The notes: generated by a model not told the origin, from the letters alone. DNA of 64,000 nt from Phycisphaerae bacterium (GCA_029260075.1 JAJDDY010000056.1:1-64000), one strand, 5' to 3'. Shown: positions 36,032-45,839, counted from the first letter of the stretch. Program-made: numbers and translations.

Positions 36032-36900
36032 TGGTCTGTCCGATCGATTGGCGCCGATTCGAAATGCGCCGTCCACCACGTCGGGAAACGGGCCTCAGCC
36101 TCACGCAAGAGCCGCGGTATGACCTGTATGTTCCCACGGCGAACCGAGGTGCGCGCCGCGCGACCCACCGTCGCAATAATCAATCGCTCCCGACCCTTGC
36201 GCCACAGGCCGATGCGCAGGTCCGTACCCGGACGATGCGATCGCACAGTCGCGGCGAACGCCTGAACCAATTGGCCCCTTGTTCCGTCTATCGGATGGCC
36301 GTCCAACGACACGATCACGTCGTTCTCTAATAGCCCCGCGCGACCCGCTCCGCTGCCCTCGACGACATTGGTGACGACCACGCCGACGGTACCTTCCGGC
36401 ACGTCGATGGCCCCGTGCTGCGCCAGCCAATAGGGTCGCAAACTTACACCGAGGAAGCCGTTGCGATCGAAAACGTGGTAGTCGATGTAGGCCTCGCGAA
36501 CGATGCCTTCGATACGCAGCTTGGTCTCCAGATCGTCCGTGCCACGGTATGCACGCTGAAGCGTAGGCAGTGCCGCGACGCCGACATTAAGGAGTTGCTT
36601 GGTCGCGTCGTTACGGTATTCGAAGATGGGCGATCCGAGCTGTGCGACTCGCTCTCGAATCAACTCAGCCTGACGCGGGCTGATCTCCTTGGGAAACTCT
36701 TGATCGGAAACGGCGAGCGAATCACCGAAATCGACGGGTGTCCCTAGCTGAGCCGCCGACAGGCAAGGAAACCACAACACCCCGAGCGACAAGACAACCA
36801 TCGCACGCGCGCTCACCGGCATTTGATCGATGACCGGCGCGCGCAGCGACGAACCGCCCGCGTTGCGTCGATTGATGCGTTGATCGCGTGCCGGTATCAA
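36028..36900 (-). CDS. Exported PDZ-domain protein, paralogue 3 (first of the set)
   Basis: A 290-residue protein, promoter-proximal in the three-gene unit. The hydrophobic segment MVVLSLGVLWFPCLSAAQ is a likely signal peptide. The shared features are present: NDATKQLLNVGVAALPTLQR, YHVFDRNGFLGVSLRPYW, a PDZ domain (VVTNVVEGSGAGRAGLLEND, then VIVSLDGHPIDG) and the C-terminal EARFPTWWTAHFES. The start is uncertain. A TTG at 36900 has GGAG seven bases upstream and is used here; the ATG at 36822 gives a more typical signal peptide but has no visible ribosome binding site. Confidence 0.78.
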   Translation of the reverse strand: MIPARDQRINRRNAGGSSLRAPVIDQMPVSARAMVVLSLGVLWFPCLSAAQLGTPVDFGDSLAVSDQEFPKEISPRQAELIRERVAQLGSPIFEYRNDATKQLLNVGVAALPTLQRAYRGTDDLETKLRIEGIVREAYIDYHVFDRNGFLGVSLRPYWLAQHGAIDVPEGTVGVVVTNVVEGSGAGRAGLLENDVIVSLDGHPIDGTRGQLVQAFAATVRSHRPGTDLRIGLWRKGRERLIIATVGRAARTSVRRGNIQVIPRLLREAEARFPTWWTAHFESAPIDRTDQ

Positions 36901-36970
36901 TCTTCATCTCCGTGCCCGCAGGCGGTGTCTACTTTTCCCCGCTTGACGCGAATAGCCCAGTGCTTTGCCA

Positions 36971-37078
36971 CGCCTCGAATGAGGGGTTGACCGAGCCGCG
37001 CCCGTAGGGAAGCGGACGTCTCAAATCCGGTCATGACAGCTCGAAAACGCTCCCTCACGGTCGCGGCTCGGATCGGTC
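36971..37078 (+). repeat. Family A element, copy A8
   Basis: Starts CTCGAATGAGGGGTTGACCG, arms GAGCCGCGCCCGTAGGGAAG and CTCCCTCACGGTCGCGGCTC. The right outer arm is replaced by family B element B2, directly joined. Confidence 0.78.
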
Positions 37079-37111
37079 GGGTGGCCCATCTCTTCAGAGG
37101 TGGGCCACCCG
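37078..37111 (+). repeat. Family B element, minimal copy B2
   Basis: Only the outer arms remain: GGGTGGCCCATCTCTTCAGA followed by GGTGGGCCACCC. It is fused to the end of A8. Confidence 0.75.
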
Positions 37112-37214
37112 GGTCTGTTTCAACTTCTCATCGCGGCGATAACTTTATTGCAACTCATCAAGGCAACGCTGAACGAGCGCGACGTCGACGCCGCACTCCA
37201 GCGTGCGCCCTTGA

Positions 37215-38348
37215 TCATAGCACGGTCGTCAGCTCTTTGCAGACCCGATCGATGTCCGATTCCGTCAACTCGTGGTGCAGGGGCAGTGCGATCGTGCGGG
37301 CGGAAAGAGCCTCGCAGACCGGCTGATCGCCGGGCGCGAATCCGAAGCGCTCACGATAGAACGGTTGCAAATGAATGGGCGTAAAATAGTCGCTGCATGC
37401 GATGCCGCACTGGCGCAGGTGCGCCAAAATCCGATCGCGATCAGTCCGCTCGTAGGCGTCATTCAAACGAACGGCGAACACAAACCAACTCATACCTACG
37501 TTGGCGTCGACGCGCTGCATCGTCACGCGCGACTCACCAGCGAGCCGCGACCGATACGCATCGACCACACGCTTGCGGACACTGAGTATCTCATCTAACC
37601 GCGTGAGCTGCGCCATGCCCAAGGCACAGTTGATATCACTAAGTCGATAGTTATACCCCAACCGCTCATGATCAAGCCAACCCTCACCGCCGCCGCGCCC
37701 CTGATTGCGCAACGACCGACAGCGCGCTGCGACGGCTTCATCGTCCGTAACGATCATGCCGCCCTCACCCGTCGTAATCTGCTTGTTGGGATAGAAACCG
37801 AACACACCGGCGTCACCCAACGACCCGGCCGGGCGTCCCTTATACCGACCACCGAGCGCCTCACACGAATCTTCAATCACACGAAGATTTTGCTTACTCG
37901 CGATGTCGCGAATCGGATCCATGTCCGCCACTTGGCCAAACACATCGACCGGGATGATGGCTTTGGTGCGTTCGCTGATCGACCCGCCAAGAAGCCTGGG
38001 ATTGATGTTCCACGTCTCGGCGTCGATGTCGACGAACACCGGGGTCGCGCCGACCATGAGTATGCAGTTGGCTGACGCCACAAACGAAAACGGCGTCGTG
38101 ATCACCTCGTCGCCCGGTCCGATGTCATACGCGAGCATGAGGAGGTGAAGCGCCGCCGTGCCACTCGATACGGCCACGGCGTAACGGGTTCCACACACCT
38201 CCGCAAACTGGGCTTCGAACTCGGCCAGCTTTGGTCCGAGGCTTAGATTCGGCGACCGAAGGACGGCCGTCACCGCCTCAATCTCTGCCGCGGTGATGTT
38301 CGGACGTGCGAGGGGTATGGTTCGCATTGTCGTTTCGGATTGCGTCAC
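37215..38348 (-). CDS. DegT/DnrJ/EryC1/StrS family sugar aminotransferase
   Basis: A 377-residue PLP-dependent aminotransferase acting on nucleotide-linked keto sugars. It begins (after eight residues) MRTIPLARPNITAAEIEAV; the PLP Lys is in FGFYPNKQITTGEGGMIVT, and EDSCEALGGRYKGRPAGSLG and NYRLSDINCALG match the family. The GTG at 38348 is used because GGTGAGG lies five bases upstream; an ATG at 38327 is the alternative. It is divergent from the UDP-sugar dehydrogenase gene, so the two may share a regulatory region and act in one amino- or acid-sugar pathway feeding polysaccharide synthesis. Confidence 0.9.
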   Translation of the reverse strand: MTQSETTMRTIPLARPNITAAEIEAVTAVLRSPNLSLGPKLAEFEAQFAEVCGTRYAVAVSSGTAALHLLMLAYDIGPGDEVITTPFSFVASANCILMVGATPVFVDIDAETWNINPRLLGGSISERTKAIIPVDVFGQVADMDPIRDIASKQNLRVIEDSCEALGGRYKGRPAGSLGDAGVFGFYPNKQITTGEGGMIVTDDEAVAARCRSLRNQGRGGGEGWLDHERLGYNYRLSDINCALGMAQLTRLDEILSVRKRVVDAYRSRLAGESRVTMQRVDANVGMSWFVFAVRLNDAYERTDRDRILAHLRQCGIACSDYFTPIHLQPFYRERFGFAPGDQPVCEALSARTIALPLHHELTESDIDRVCKELTTVL

Positions 38349-38601
38349 GAAAACCTCACCAATTCGACGGTTTGGCATACCGCCCGTACGTGCATTATAG
38401 TGTGCACCGCCTCGGGCCGATATGCCTTCAGGCCTCACCGTCGCCGGCGGAAACCCGATGACCGGCGCGGCGGTCGTTATTGTTCATCGGAACAGACGTC
38501 CGGCACGAATAGCCCACGGAAAGACGCCGGCGGTATCGTTCGCTCGCGGATAGCAACATTGGTTAAGCACGCCCAACGGCGATGCAGGTGTACCAGAAAT
38601 C

Positions 38602-39972
38602 ATGATGACAAAAAAACAGCGCAACGCGACAGGCACCCCCAAACGACCCATGTTGTCCGATAACCAATGGTTGAGCGCCGTCGAGACTCGAACAGTACGC
38701 GTAGGGATTATGGGAATGGGTTACGTGGGTCTCCCGCTGATGCGCACGTTTTGTTCGTCCGGGTTCAAGTGCCTCGGCTTCGACGTTGATCAACGCAAGG
38801 TCGATCAACTCAACGCCGGCAAGAGCTACATCAAACACATTCCGTCCAAGCTCATCAAAGACGTGGTCAGCCGGAACCGGTTCCGCGCCAGCGCCGATCC
38901 CAAGTCGCTGAAGACATGCGACGCCATTTTGATTTGCGTGCCCACGCCCCTTACCGCCACACGCGAGCCGGACATGAGCTACGTCGAAAACACGGCCCAT
39001 CTCATCGCAGAGCATCTACAACGTGGGCAACTCATCGTTCTCGAATCCACGACCTATCCCGGTACGACGCGCGACCTGGTCAAGCCGATTCTTGAGAGCA
39101 GTGGCCTCAAGGCCGAAAAAGATTTCTTCCTCGCCTATTCACCCGAACGTGAAGACCCGGGGCGGCAGGACCACACCACCGAGACGATTCCCAAGGTCGT
39201 CGGCGGTATCGGTCCCAAGAGTCGTACCGTAGCTGCGGCACTATACGGTGCCGCCGTCGAGCAGGTGGTTGACGTGTCGCGCTGCGAAGTGGCTGAGGCC
39301 TGCAAGATACTTGAAAACGTCTACCGAAGCGTCAACATCGCCATGATCAACGAGCTCAAAATGCTCTTCGATCGCATGGACGTTGACGTGTGGGAGGTCA
39401 TTCGCGCCGCCGCCACCAAACCGTTCGGGTTCCAACCGTTCTATCCCGGTCCGGGTCTCGGCGGCCACTGCATCCCCATCGATCCGTTTTACCTGACGTG
39501 GAAGGCACGCCAGTACGACATGACCACAAGGTTCATTGAACTGGCTGGCGAAATCAATACGTCGATGCCCATCTATGTCGTACAGCGATTGACTGACGCG
39601 CTCAACGACAAGAAGAAATCCGTCAACGGATCCAAGGTGCTCGTGCTCGGCCTTGCGTACAAGAAAGACGTCGATGACATTCGCGAGTCACCGTCCATCG
39701 AGTTGATTGAGATGCTCCGCGAGCGCGGCGCCAAAGTCGATTACAACGACCCCCACGTACCGCGTACGCCCCGGCAGCGCGAACACAACCTCGGCATGAC
39801 CAGTAAGAAACTGACCGACAAGATGCTCGCCGGATACGACTGCGTTCTGATCGCCACCGACCATACCGCATACGACTACGCCTGGATCGTCAAACACGCG
39901 AAGCTCGTGGTCGACACGCGTAACGCATCCGTCGACGTAAAGCGCGGCCGAGCGAAGATCGTTAAGGCGTAA
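38602..39972 (+). CDS. wbpA: UDP-N-acetylglucosamine/UDP-sugar 6-dehydrogenase (WbpA/WecC type)
   Basis: A 456-residue nucleotide sugar dehydrogenase oxidising C6 of a UDP-sugar to the uronic acid with two NAD. The Rossmann motif is VGIMGMGYVGLPLM; the central domain has ESTTYPGTT and SPEREDPGR, and the catalytic Cys lies in GPGLGGHCIPIDPFYL. The C-terminal UDP-binding domain contains VLVLGLAYKKDVDDIRESPS. SPEREDPG and GGHCIPIDP are closer to UDP-GlcNAc dehydrogenases (WbpA) than to UDP-glucose dehydrogenases, so WbpA is the preferred name, but substrate is not proven. Two adjacent ATGs exist, at 38602 and 38605. Confidence 0.9.
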   Translation: MMTKKQRNATGTPKRPMLSDNQWLSAVETRTVRVGIMGMGYVGLPLMRTFCSSGFKCLGFDVDQRKVDQLNAGKSYIKHIPSKLIKDVVSRNRFRASADPKSLKTCDAILICVPTPLTATREPDMSYVENTAHLIAEHLQRGQLIVLESTTYPGTTRDLVKPILESSGLKAEKDFFLAYSPEREDPGRQDHTTETIPKVVGGIGPKSRTVAAALYGAAVEQVVDVSRCEVAEACKILENVYRSVNIAMINELKMLFDRMDVDVWEVIRAAATKPFGFQPFYPGPGLGGHCIPIDPFYLTWKARQYDMTTRFIELAGEINTSMPIYVVQRLTDALNDKKKSVNGSKVLVLGLAYKKDVDDIRESPSIELIEMLRERGAKVDYNDPHVPRTPRQREHNLGMTSKKLTDKMLAGYDCVLIATDHTAYDYAWIVKHAKLVVDTRNASVDVKRGRAKIVKA

Positions 39973-40230
39973 TTCCACCTCGCGCAACCTATGCGCGTTG
40001 GCCGAATGTGTTCTGATTACGCGACGTGCCTACACCGAAAAACGGTCTCACCAGGCCGGGACGCGGTCACGCGGGGTCTTGTCTCGACCCGGATGACCAG
40101 AACTGAGCGGGGTCTGCGATGTATGTAGGCTCAGGAGTTCCGCTCTCGCTGCCAGCCCATCCCAGCGTCCGAAAACCGCGGCCTTGCAGATGCGAATCGT
40201 CTCGCGATCGCTTCGTGACTCGTTTTATTC

Positions 40231-40259
40231 TTGTTCTTTGGTCCCGTTTCCACTATACT
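40231..40259 (+). promoter_or_regulatory. Sigma-70-type promoter of the subtilase gene
   Basis: TTGTTC (40231-40236) and TATACT (40254-40259) are separated by exactly 17 bases. Transcription would start near 40266 and leave a leader of about 235 bases before the GTG at 40501. The leader includes a hairpin, CCGTTTC/GAAACGG at 40358-40381, and an SD GGGGAGGT near 40485. The rest of the gap 39973-40230 holds nothing recognised. Confidence 0.65.
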
Positions 40260-40500
40260 GCAGTATCTAAGGTGCATATGCTTATCGGTCCTGGCGTCCG
40301 GAGACCGAAGAGACGAAACGGAGTGTGGTCCAACAGCAGCGCTGCCTGGCGAGTTGGCCGTTTCCGCGCATACCGAAACGGCGTCGATCGTCCGAAGTGC
40401 TATCATGATTGCGGTGTCGATTCGACCTGCGTCTGCTGGGTCAATCAAATGGCCTGTGGGTCGATGACGCGTAAGTATTCTAGGGGAGGTAGCTCAAATC

Positions 40501-43500
40501 GTGAATCGGTTACGTTGCAACATCATTGGATTCGTCGCAATCAGCGCGATCATCGGGCCTTGGGTTTCGACAACTGTAGCACAGGACTGGTACGTCTCCT
40601 TCTTCAAGGAACACAAGCCGCTCCAACTGCAAACCGACCGTATCGCGGTGATGGAGCGCCAAGCGGACGGTGTCACGGCCATGGTCGCGACGCCCGCTGC
40701 GCTCACCCGGGTTGGCATCAAACAGGCTGACATTACGCCCTCCGTAATCGTCCGCTGGTCGAAAGCGACGACGCCCGCCGGCAAACGCACGGCCCTAGAT
40801 ACGCAAGACCTGGTGAGGACCCTGGCCGCAAGCGGCGATCTGGAATTCGTCTCCCCCGTGTTCTTGGACGAGCGCAATCTTCCCCTTCACCTGACACCCT
40901 ACGTGCTCGTTCGTTTCAAAGAAGGCGTGACAGCCAAACAGGCCAATGCGATTCTCGCCGGTTCGGGCGTGGTGGTCGAGGTAGAAAACTTCGCGAACAT
41001 TTCGCGGGTCTATCGCGCACGATGCAACTCGCGCGACGGGTTTGAAGTCTTGGCGATGACAAACCAACTTGCCGGACGAGCCGATGTTATTTTCGCCGAG
41101 CCGGACTTCATCAAGACGGGCGTGACATCTCAATTCATTCCTAACGATCCAATCTTCCCAGCGCAGTGGGCGTTGCACAACGTCGGCCAAGACGGTGGTA
41201 CCGCCGACATGGATATGGACGCCCCGGAGGCATGGGACATCGCACTCGGCAACCCGAGCATCATCACCGTCGTCTTGGACGTGGGTGTGCAGCAAGACCA
41301 TCCCGATCTCAACCTCGTCCCCGGATTTGACGCTACGGGCCAGGGAACGGGCGGCGGACCGGGCAACGCTTGTGACGGACACGGTACGACGGTAGCCGGA
41401 GTGATCACGGCGTTGATCGACAACAATCGCGGCACCGCCGGGCTCGCGCCGCTTACTAAAGTTGGTGGCGCACGAATCGGGATTTCCAACGTACCTTGCG
41501 ACGGCACTTTCTCGTTTTCGACTTCGTGGCTTACTTCCTCACTCGATTGGGCCCTGACGATCGGAGCGCGCGTCACCAACAACAGCACCAGCGCCGGCGG
41601 TTCATCTATCAACAAGACCAAGTATGACGAAACGCGAGATGCTGGCATCGTCCACCTCACGTCGGCTGGAAACGGCGGCTTTGGGCAAATCTTCCCACCA
41701 GCTACGTATGGTTCAGTGCTTGCCGTCGCCGCCCTGACGCGCAACGGTGCGCTTGCCAGCTTCAGTCAGTTTGGTGACGGGCTGGGATTTTCCGCACCGG
41801 GCGAGAGCATCGCGACCGCCGACGAAATCGGCGCGGCCGGGTTTGGACCGGGCGACACGGTCACGGTCAACGGCACGTCGTACGCCTCGCCATACGCCGC
41901 CGCCGTCGCCGCCTTAATCCTTTCTGTGGATTCCAGCCTCGACGCGCGCAATGTTCGGCAGATCATGGAAGAGACCGCCGTTGATCTTGGCGATCCGGGC
42001 TACGATACCGTGTTCGGATTCGGCTTCCTCAATGCGCTCGCTGCTGTGCAGGCCGTACAAGCCAAGTTTCAACCGTGCGAGTTGGACCGACTAACCCGCA
42101 ACGAGCTGGCCGCCTTCGACGACTTCGGCGGCTCGATCGATATTGAGGGCGAATGGATCGTACTCGGCGCGTCCGGCGACGACGACGCAGCCAGCAGCTC
42201 CGGCGCCGCCTATGTGTATCGACGCAACGGCGGGGTCTGGGATTTCCAACAGAAACTGGTTGCGTCCGACGCGGCGTTCGCCGACTTCTTCGGCAAGTCT
42301 GTAGCCGTCAGCGGCGATTGGATTATCGTGGGGGCCTCCGGTCGAGACGACAATGGAAGCGGCTCTGGAACGGCATACGCATACCAGTGGAACGGTGTGA
42401 TTTGGGTCGAACGCCACAAGATCTTCCCTGCTGACGCCGCGGCCGGCGATGCGTTCGGCGCTGCCGTCGCCATGAGCGGAGACGGTGCCGTCATCGGTGC
42501 CCGTCTCGACGATTGCGCTAACGCCACTTCGAACTGCGGAGGCGCCTATGTCTTTCGTCTGATAGGAAGCACTTGGACTGAAGAAGCAAAGCTCGTTGCC
42601 CCTGATGCCCTCTCGGGCGCAACGTTTGGCAACGCGGTATCCATGGACGGCACAGTGGCGGCCGTGGGTGCAGTTAGCACCAGCTGTCTTGTCGGTGGTG
42701 GCGCCTGCGGCGCCACCTACATGTTTAGCTTTGACGGAGCAAATTGGGACACCGGGGCCAAACTCACGGCGTCGGATCAAGTGGCCGGTGATGGGTACGG
42801 CACCTCGGTGGCCGTAAGTTCCGGACACGTCATCATGGGCGGAACCGGCGCCTCGTGCGGCCTCAGCTTCCCCAGTTGCGGCGTCGCCTACCTCTACGAG
42901 TTCGACGGCGCCAACTGGACCAACGAAGTCCGCCTCGCCCCCAACCTCCAGTCGGCATCGGATTTGTTCGGACAATCCGTAGCCATCTCGGGCGACTTGG
43001 CCATCGTGGGCATGAACAAGGATGACTGTGCGGGCGGCGTTGCTGACTGCGGATCGGCCGTTCTGTTCCGTCGCGACGTCACCACCGGGGTCTGGTCGCA
43101 AGATAATCTGGTGGGCTCTACAAGTCCGGTCGCCGGCGCTCGCTTCGGACAATCCGTTGCGATCGAGGGCACGATTGCGGCGGTCGGTGCGTCGCGAGAC
43201 TCCTGCCTGAACGGTACCAACTGCGGCGCCGTCTACGTCGTCGGCCTCACCGAAGACTGCAACCAGAACGGTATCGTCGACGTCTGCGATATCTTCCAAG
43301 GGCCGAGCCTCGACCTGGATCTCGATGGGCGACCAGACGAATGCACCTGCATTGCCTCGTCCACACCGCAGACCGACACGCTCGGGCCGAAAAACCGCTA
43401 CCTCTCCGTAATCGCGGGGGACGCCGGACTCAATCAAGCCGTCCGCGTGACGTGGACCGGCGCGCCGGCGGGTCACACAGACCTGATTGGCCTGACAATG

Positions 43501-44001
43501 TGGATCGGAGCCGCCAGCGACGTAAGCGAGAATAGCGGATTCATATCAGCTGTGGGCGGGTTCCCAGACTTCAAAGCCGCCACGCTCCAATGCACGCCCT
43601 TCTTCGCAGACTTCAGCGCTCTGGGCACGATTCAGGTGTTCCACCAGAATCTCATTCCGGGCGTAACGGTCTCGATTCAGGTGATGGAAGAAACGTGCCT
43701 GGGGCTCGTAGACGACTTCTCAGCCGCGCTGGTCGTAACCAACAGCATTTGGGGTGACGTCGTGTCGGACTGTTCCGTACTGCCGTGTGGGCCGCCGAAC
43801 AACTCGGCCGACCTCCCGTTCGACACCGTGGCGATCCTGGACAAGTTCGTCAATTTGGCCACCGGGCCCATCAAATCCCGATGCGACATCGACCCCGAAG
43901 TGCCGAACCGTATCATCGACATATCAGACGTGACGCGATCCGTCGATGCCTTCGGGGCCAACCCATACCCGTTTGCGACGGACGCCGCAGTCTGTCCCTA
44001 G
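40501..44001 (+). CDS. Secreted subtilisin-like serine protease with seven FG-GAP repeats and dockerin-like linker
   Basis: An 1166-residue exported protein. A signal peptide (NIIGFVAISAIIGPWVSTTV) ends near VAQ28; a long propeptide-like region leads to an S8 domain with Asp260 (VVLDVGVQQDHPDL), His294 (GHGTTVAG), oxyanion Asn391 and Ser460 (NGTSYASP). Seven FG-GAP-like repeats follow (such as DDFGGSIDIEGEWIVLGASG and FGQSVAISGDLAIVGM), probably a beta-propeller. Next is DCNQNGIVDVCDIFQG, a calcium-loop dockerin-like motif common in planctomycetes, and a Cys-containing C-terminal beta domain. It starts with GTG after a strong GGGGAGGT. DVGV replaces the usual DTGV but the triad is complete. 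Confidence 0.9.
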   Translation: MNRLRCNIIGFVAISAIIGPWVSTTVAQDWYVSFFKEHKPLQLQTDRIAVMERQADGVTAMVATPAALTRVGIKQADITPSVIVRWSKATTPAGKRTALDTQDLVRTLAASGDLEFVSPVFLDERNLPLHLTPYVLVRFKEGVTAKQANAILAGSGVVVEVENFANISRVYRARCNSRDGFEVLAMTNQLAGRADVIFAEPDFIKTGVTSQFIPNDPIFPAQWALHNVGQDGGTADMDMDAPEAWDIALGNPSIITVVLDVGVQQDHPDLNLVPGFDATGQGTGGGPGNACDGHGTTVAGVITALIDNNRGTAGLAPLTKVGGARIGISNVPCDGTFSFSTSWLTSSLDWALTIGARVTNNSTSAGGSSINKTKYDETRDAGIVHLTSAGNGGFGQIFPPATYGSVLAVAALTRNGALASFSQFGDGLGFSAPGESIATADEIGAAGFGPGDTVTVNGTSYASPYAAAVAALILSVDSSLDARNVRQIMEETAVDLGDPGYDTVFGFGFLNALAAVQAVQAKFQPCELDRLTRNELAAFDDFGGSIDIEGEWIVLGASGDDDAASSSGAAYVYRRNGGVWDFQQKLVASDAAFADFFGKSVAVSGDWIIVGASGRDDNGSGSGTAYAYQWNGVIWVERHKIFPADAAAGDAFGAAVAMSGDGAVIGARLDDCANATSNCGGAYVFRLIGSTWTEEAKLVAPDALSGATFGNAVSMDGTVAAVGAVSTSCLVGGGACGATYMFSFDGANWDTGAKLTASDQVAGDGYGTSVAVSSGHVIMGGTGASCGLSFPSCGVAYLYEFDGANWTNEVRLAPNLQSASDLFGQSVAISGDLAIVGMNKDDCAGGVADCGSAVLFRRDVTTGVWSQDNLVGSTSPVAGARFGQSVAIEGTIAAVGASRDSCLNGTNCGAVYVVGLTEDCNQNGIVDVCDIFQGPSLDLDLDGRPDECTCIASSTPQTDTLGPKNRYLSVIAGDAGLNQAVRVTWTGAPAGHTDLIGLTMWIGAASDVSENSGFISAVGGFPDFKAATLQCTPFFADFSALGTIQVFHQNLIPGVTVSIQVMEETCLGLVDDFSAALVVTNSIWGDVVSDCSVLPCGPPNNSADLPFDTVAILDKFVNLATGPIKSRCDIDPEVPNRIIDISDVTRSVDAFGANPYPFATDAAVCP

Positions 44002-44074
44002 GTGCGGATGATCCGCAGCGGTTGCGACTTGGCCTCGTCGACCGTTGCGGCTCTTTCTAGGAAGAGTTATGACA

Positions 44075-44147
44075 AACCGAGCCGCGGCCGTAGGGGAGCG
44101 GTCTTCGCCCCCGAGACCGGATCGCTTCCTTACAGTCGCGGCTCTGC
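44075..44147 (+). repeat. Family A element, compact copy A9
   Basis: Arms CCGAGCCGCGGCCGTAGGGG and CTTCCTTACAGTCGCGGCTC around a 35-base centre, without outer arms. It lies just after the subtilase gene. Confidence 0.72.
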
Positions 44148-44253
44148 AAGAGACTCGTCGGAGACGGTCCAAGACATTGGGTCCACGACAGGACTCGGAA
44201 CGCGCCCGTCTGCACAGGCCCTCCGTCCGCGTACCACAGACTTGAAGCCCGAT

Positions 44254-44286
44254 AACCAAGCCGTCACAAGATAACGGCTTTTTGGT
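44254..44286 (+). terminator. Possible terminator hairpin
   Basis: AGCCGT and ACGGCT pair across CACAAGATA, followed by TTTT, and outer AACCA/TGGTT can extend the stem. It lies between the subtilase and KamA-family genes. Confidence 0.5.
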
Positions 44287-44491
44287 TAACTATTCGCTTG
44301 TATTATAGGACGTTAATCCGTCTAGACTGGCACCGGGTTTACGTGGGCCGATTTCACGCTATCCTTTAGGTGTAGAGAGAGCGCTGTGGTCCCGGATCGC
44401 GGGTTGCGAACCGCCCGAACACCTCGAACGGGGCCATGCGGCCGGCGCATCTTGTCAGAGGCGTCCACCCATACTTGGAGACAGAACTGCT

Positions 44492-45688
44492 GTGTCGTTG
44501 TCGCCCCTGGTCAATTCGTCGCATCATCATCCGGTTCGTCCCGGTCGGCGGATGCGATACATACGCGACATCGACAAAATTCCTGGTATCCCCGACAGCG
44601 ATCGGGCCATGCTCAAGAAGGTGGCTGAGCGATATGTCTTTCGGGTCAACGACTACTACCTCGGCTTGATCGACTGGAACGACCCCGACGATCCCATTCG
44701 CCAGCTCATTATCCCGCGCGTCGAAGAGCTGAGCGAGTTCGGAGCCCTCGACGCCAGCAACGAAGAGGCTGTCACCGTCGCTAGAGGCGTACAACACAAA
44801 TATCCGCACACCGTGCTACTGCTGTGCAACGAGATCTGCGGGGCCTACTGCCGCTATTGCTTCCGCAAGCGGCTGTTCATGGACGAGAACGACGAGGTCA
44901 CCAACGACGTATCCGAAGGCTTGGCCTACATCGCCGGCAACCCGGAAATCACCAATGTCCTTCTGACCGGCGGCGACCCCCTCTTGATGAGCACGCGGCG
45001 CATCGTGGAAATCCTCTCCGCCCTGCGAGACATACCGCACGTCGAGATCATACGGATCGGCTCGAAAATGCCCGCGTTCGATCCGTGGCGTCTTACCGAC
45101 GATCCGGAACTTCAGGAGGCCATGCGACGTTTCTCGACACCGCAAAAACGCATCTATCTAATGGCCCATTTCGATCACCCGAGAGAATTGACCGACGCCG
45201 CCGTCGCGGGCATCGACTGCTTCGTGCGCAACGGCGTGATCTGCCTGAATCAATGCCCGTTGATTCGTGGTATCAACGACGATCCGGAAGTGTTGGCTAC
45301 GCTCTATCGCCGGTTGTCGTACATCGGTTGCCCGCCGTACTACTTGTTCCAAGGCCGACCCACGGCCGGCAACGAACCGTACGAGCTACCGCTGGTTCGC
45401 AGTTTTGAAATCTTCACCGAAGCGTTGCGACACGGTTCCGGGTTGGCGCGCCGCGCGCGGTTCGTCATGTCACACGAAACAGGCAAGATTGAGGTGCTCG
45501 CCATCGACGAGCGACACATCTACGTCCGCTACCATCGCGCCAAGAACCCCGCGGACCGTGGGCGGTTCATGATGTACAAACGAGACGACCAAGCCGGTTG
45601 GCTCGACGACCTCGAACCGGTCGATGGGTTCGGCGCGGTCGACGTCGGCGCCGAGCCGGTCTGTGCTGTGGCCGACGGTGCGGACTAA
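44492..45688 (+). CDS. KamA family radical SAM protein (lysine 2,3-aminomutase-like)
   Basis: A 398-residue radical SAM enzyme. The cluster motif C-x3-C-x2-C is in CNEICGAYCRYCFRKRLFM, followed by VLLTGGDPLLMSTRRI and VEIIRIGSKMPAFDPWR, conserved among lysine 2,3-aminomutase and EpmB-like proteins that use PLP and SAM for 1,2-amino shifts. The C-terminal third (YYLFQGRPTAGNEPYELPLV) holds the PLP region. Whether it acts on free lysine or another substrate cannot be told; no partner gene is adjacent. The start is a GTG with GGAG eleven bases upstream; an ATG at 44552 is possible. Confidence 0.85.
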   Translation: MSLSPLVNSSHHHPVRPGRRMRYIRDIDKIPGIPDSDRAMLKKVAERYVFRVNDYYLGLIDWNDPDDPIRQLIIPRVEELSEFGALDASNEEAVTVARGVQHKYPHTVLLLCNEICGAYCRYCFRKRLFMDENDEVTNDVSEGLAYIAGNPEITNVLLTGGDPLLMSTRRIVEILSALRDIPHVEIIRIGSKMPAFDPWRLTDDPELQEAMRRFSTPQKRIYLMAHFDHPRELTDAAVAGIDCFVRNGVICLNQCPLIRGINDDPEVLATLYRRLSYIGCPPYYLFQGRPTAGNEPYELPLVRSFEIFTEALRHGSGLARRARFVMSHETGKIEVLAIDERHIYVRYHRAKNPADRGRFMMYKRDDQAGWLDDLEPVDGFGAVDVGAEPVCAVADGAD

Positions 45689-45745
45689 CGCCGATTTCGA
45701 ACAGACACGCCCGATCTTCCTAACCACGTGTGCGAGAAGCGTTCT

Positions 45746-45820
45746 GCCGAGCCGCGACCGTGAGGGAGCGGTTGTTCGCCTCACACATGGGCCGCTTCCT
45801 TACGGTCGCGGCTCGGTAAG
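45746..45820 (+). repeat. Family A element, compact copy A10
   Basis: GAGCCGCGACCGTGAGGGAG and CTTCCTTACGGTCGCGGCTC around a 30-base centre. It lies between the convergent KamA-family and glycosyltransferase genes, close to both stop codons. Confidence 0.8.
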
Positions 45821-45839
45821 GCCCTTCTTAGCCACCTTC

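Noticed and set aside
40119-40730. Plus-strand frame overlapping the start of the subtilase gene
   Set aside because: It crosses the promoter and leader and then runs out of frame into the protease. The protease start has a strong SD and a signal peptide.
42091-43476. A 461-codon open frame on the minus strand
   Set aside because: It is antisense to the FG-GAP repeats of the subtilase gene; its apparent repeats are the shadow of the FG-GAP repeats.
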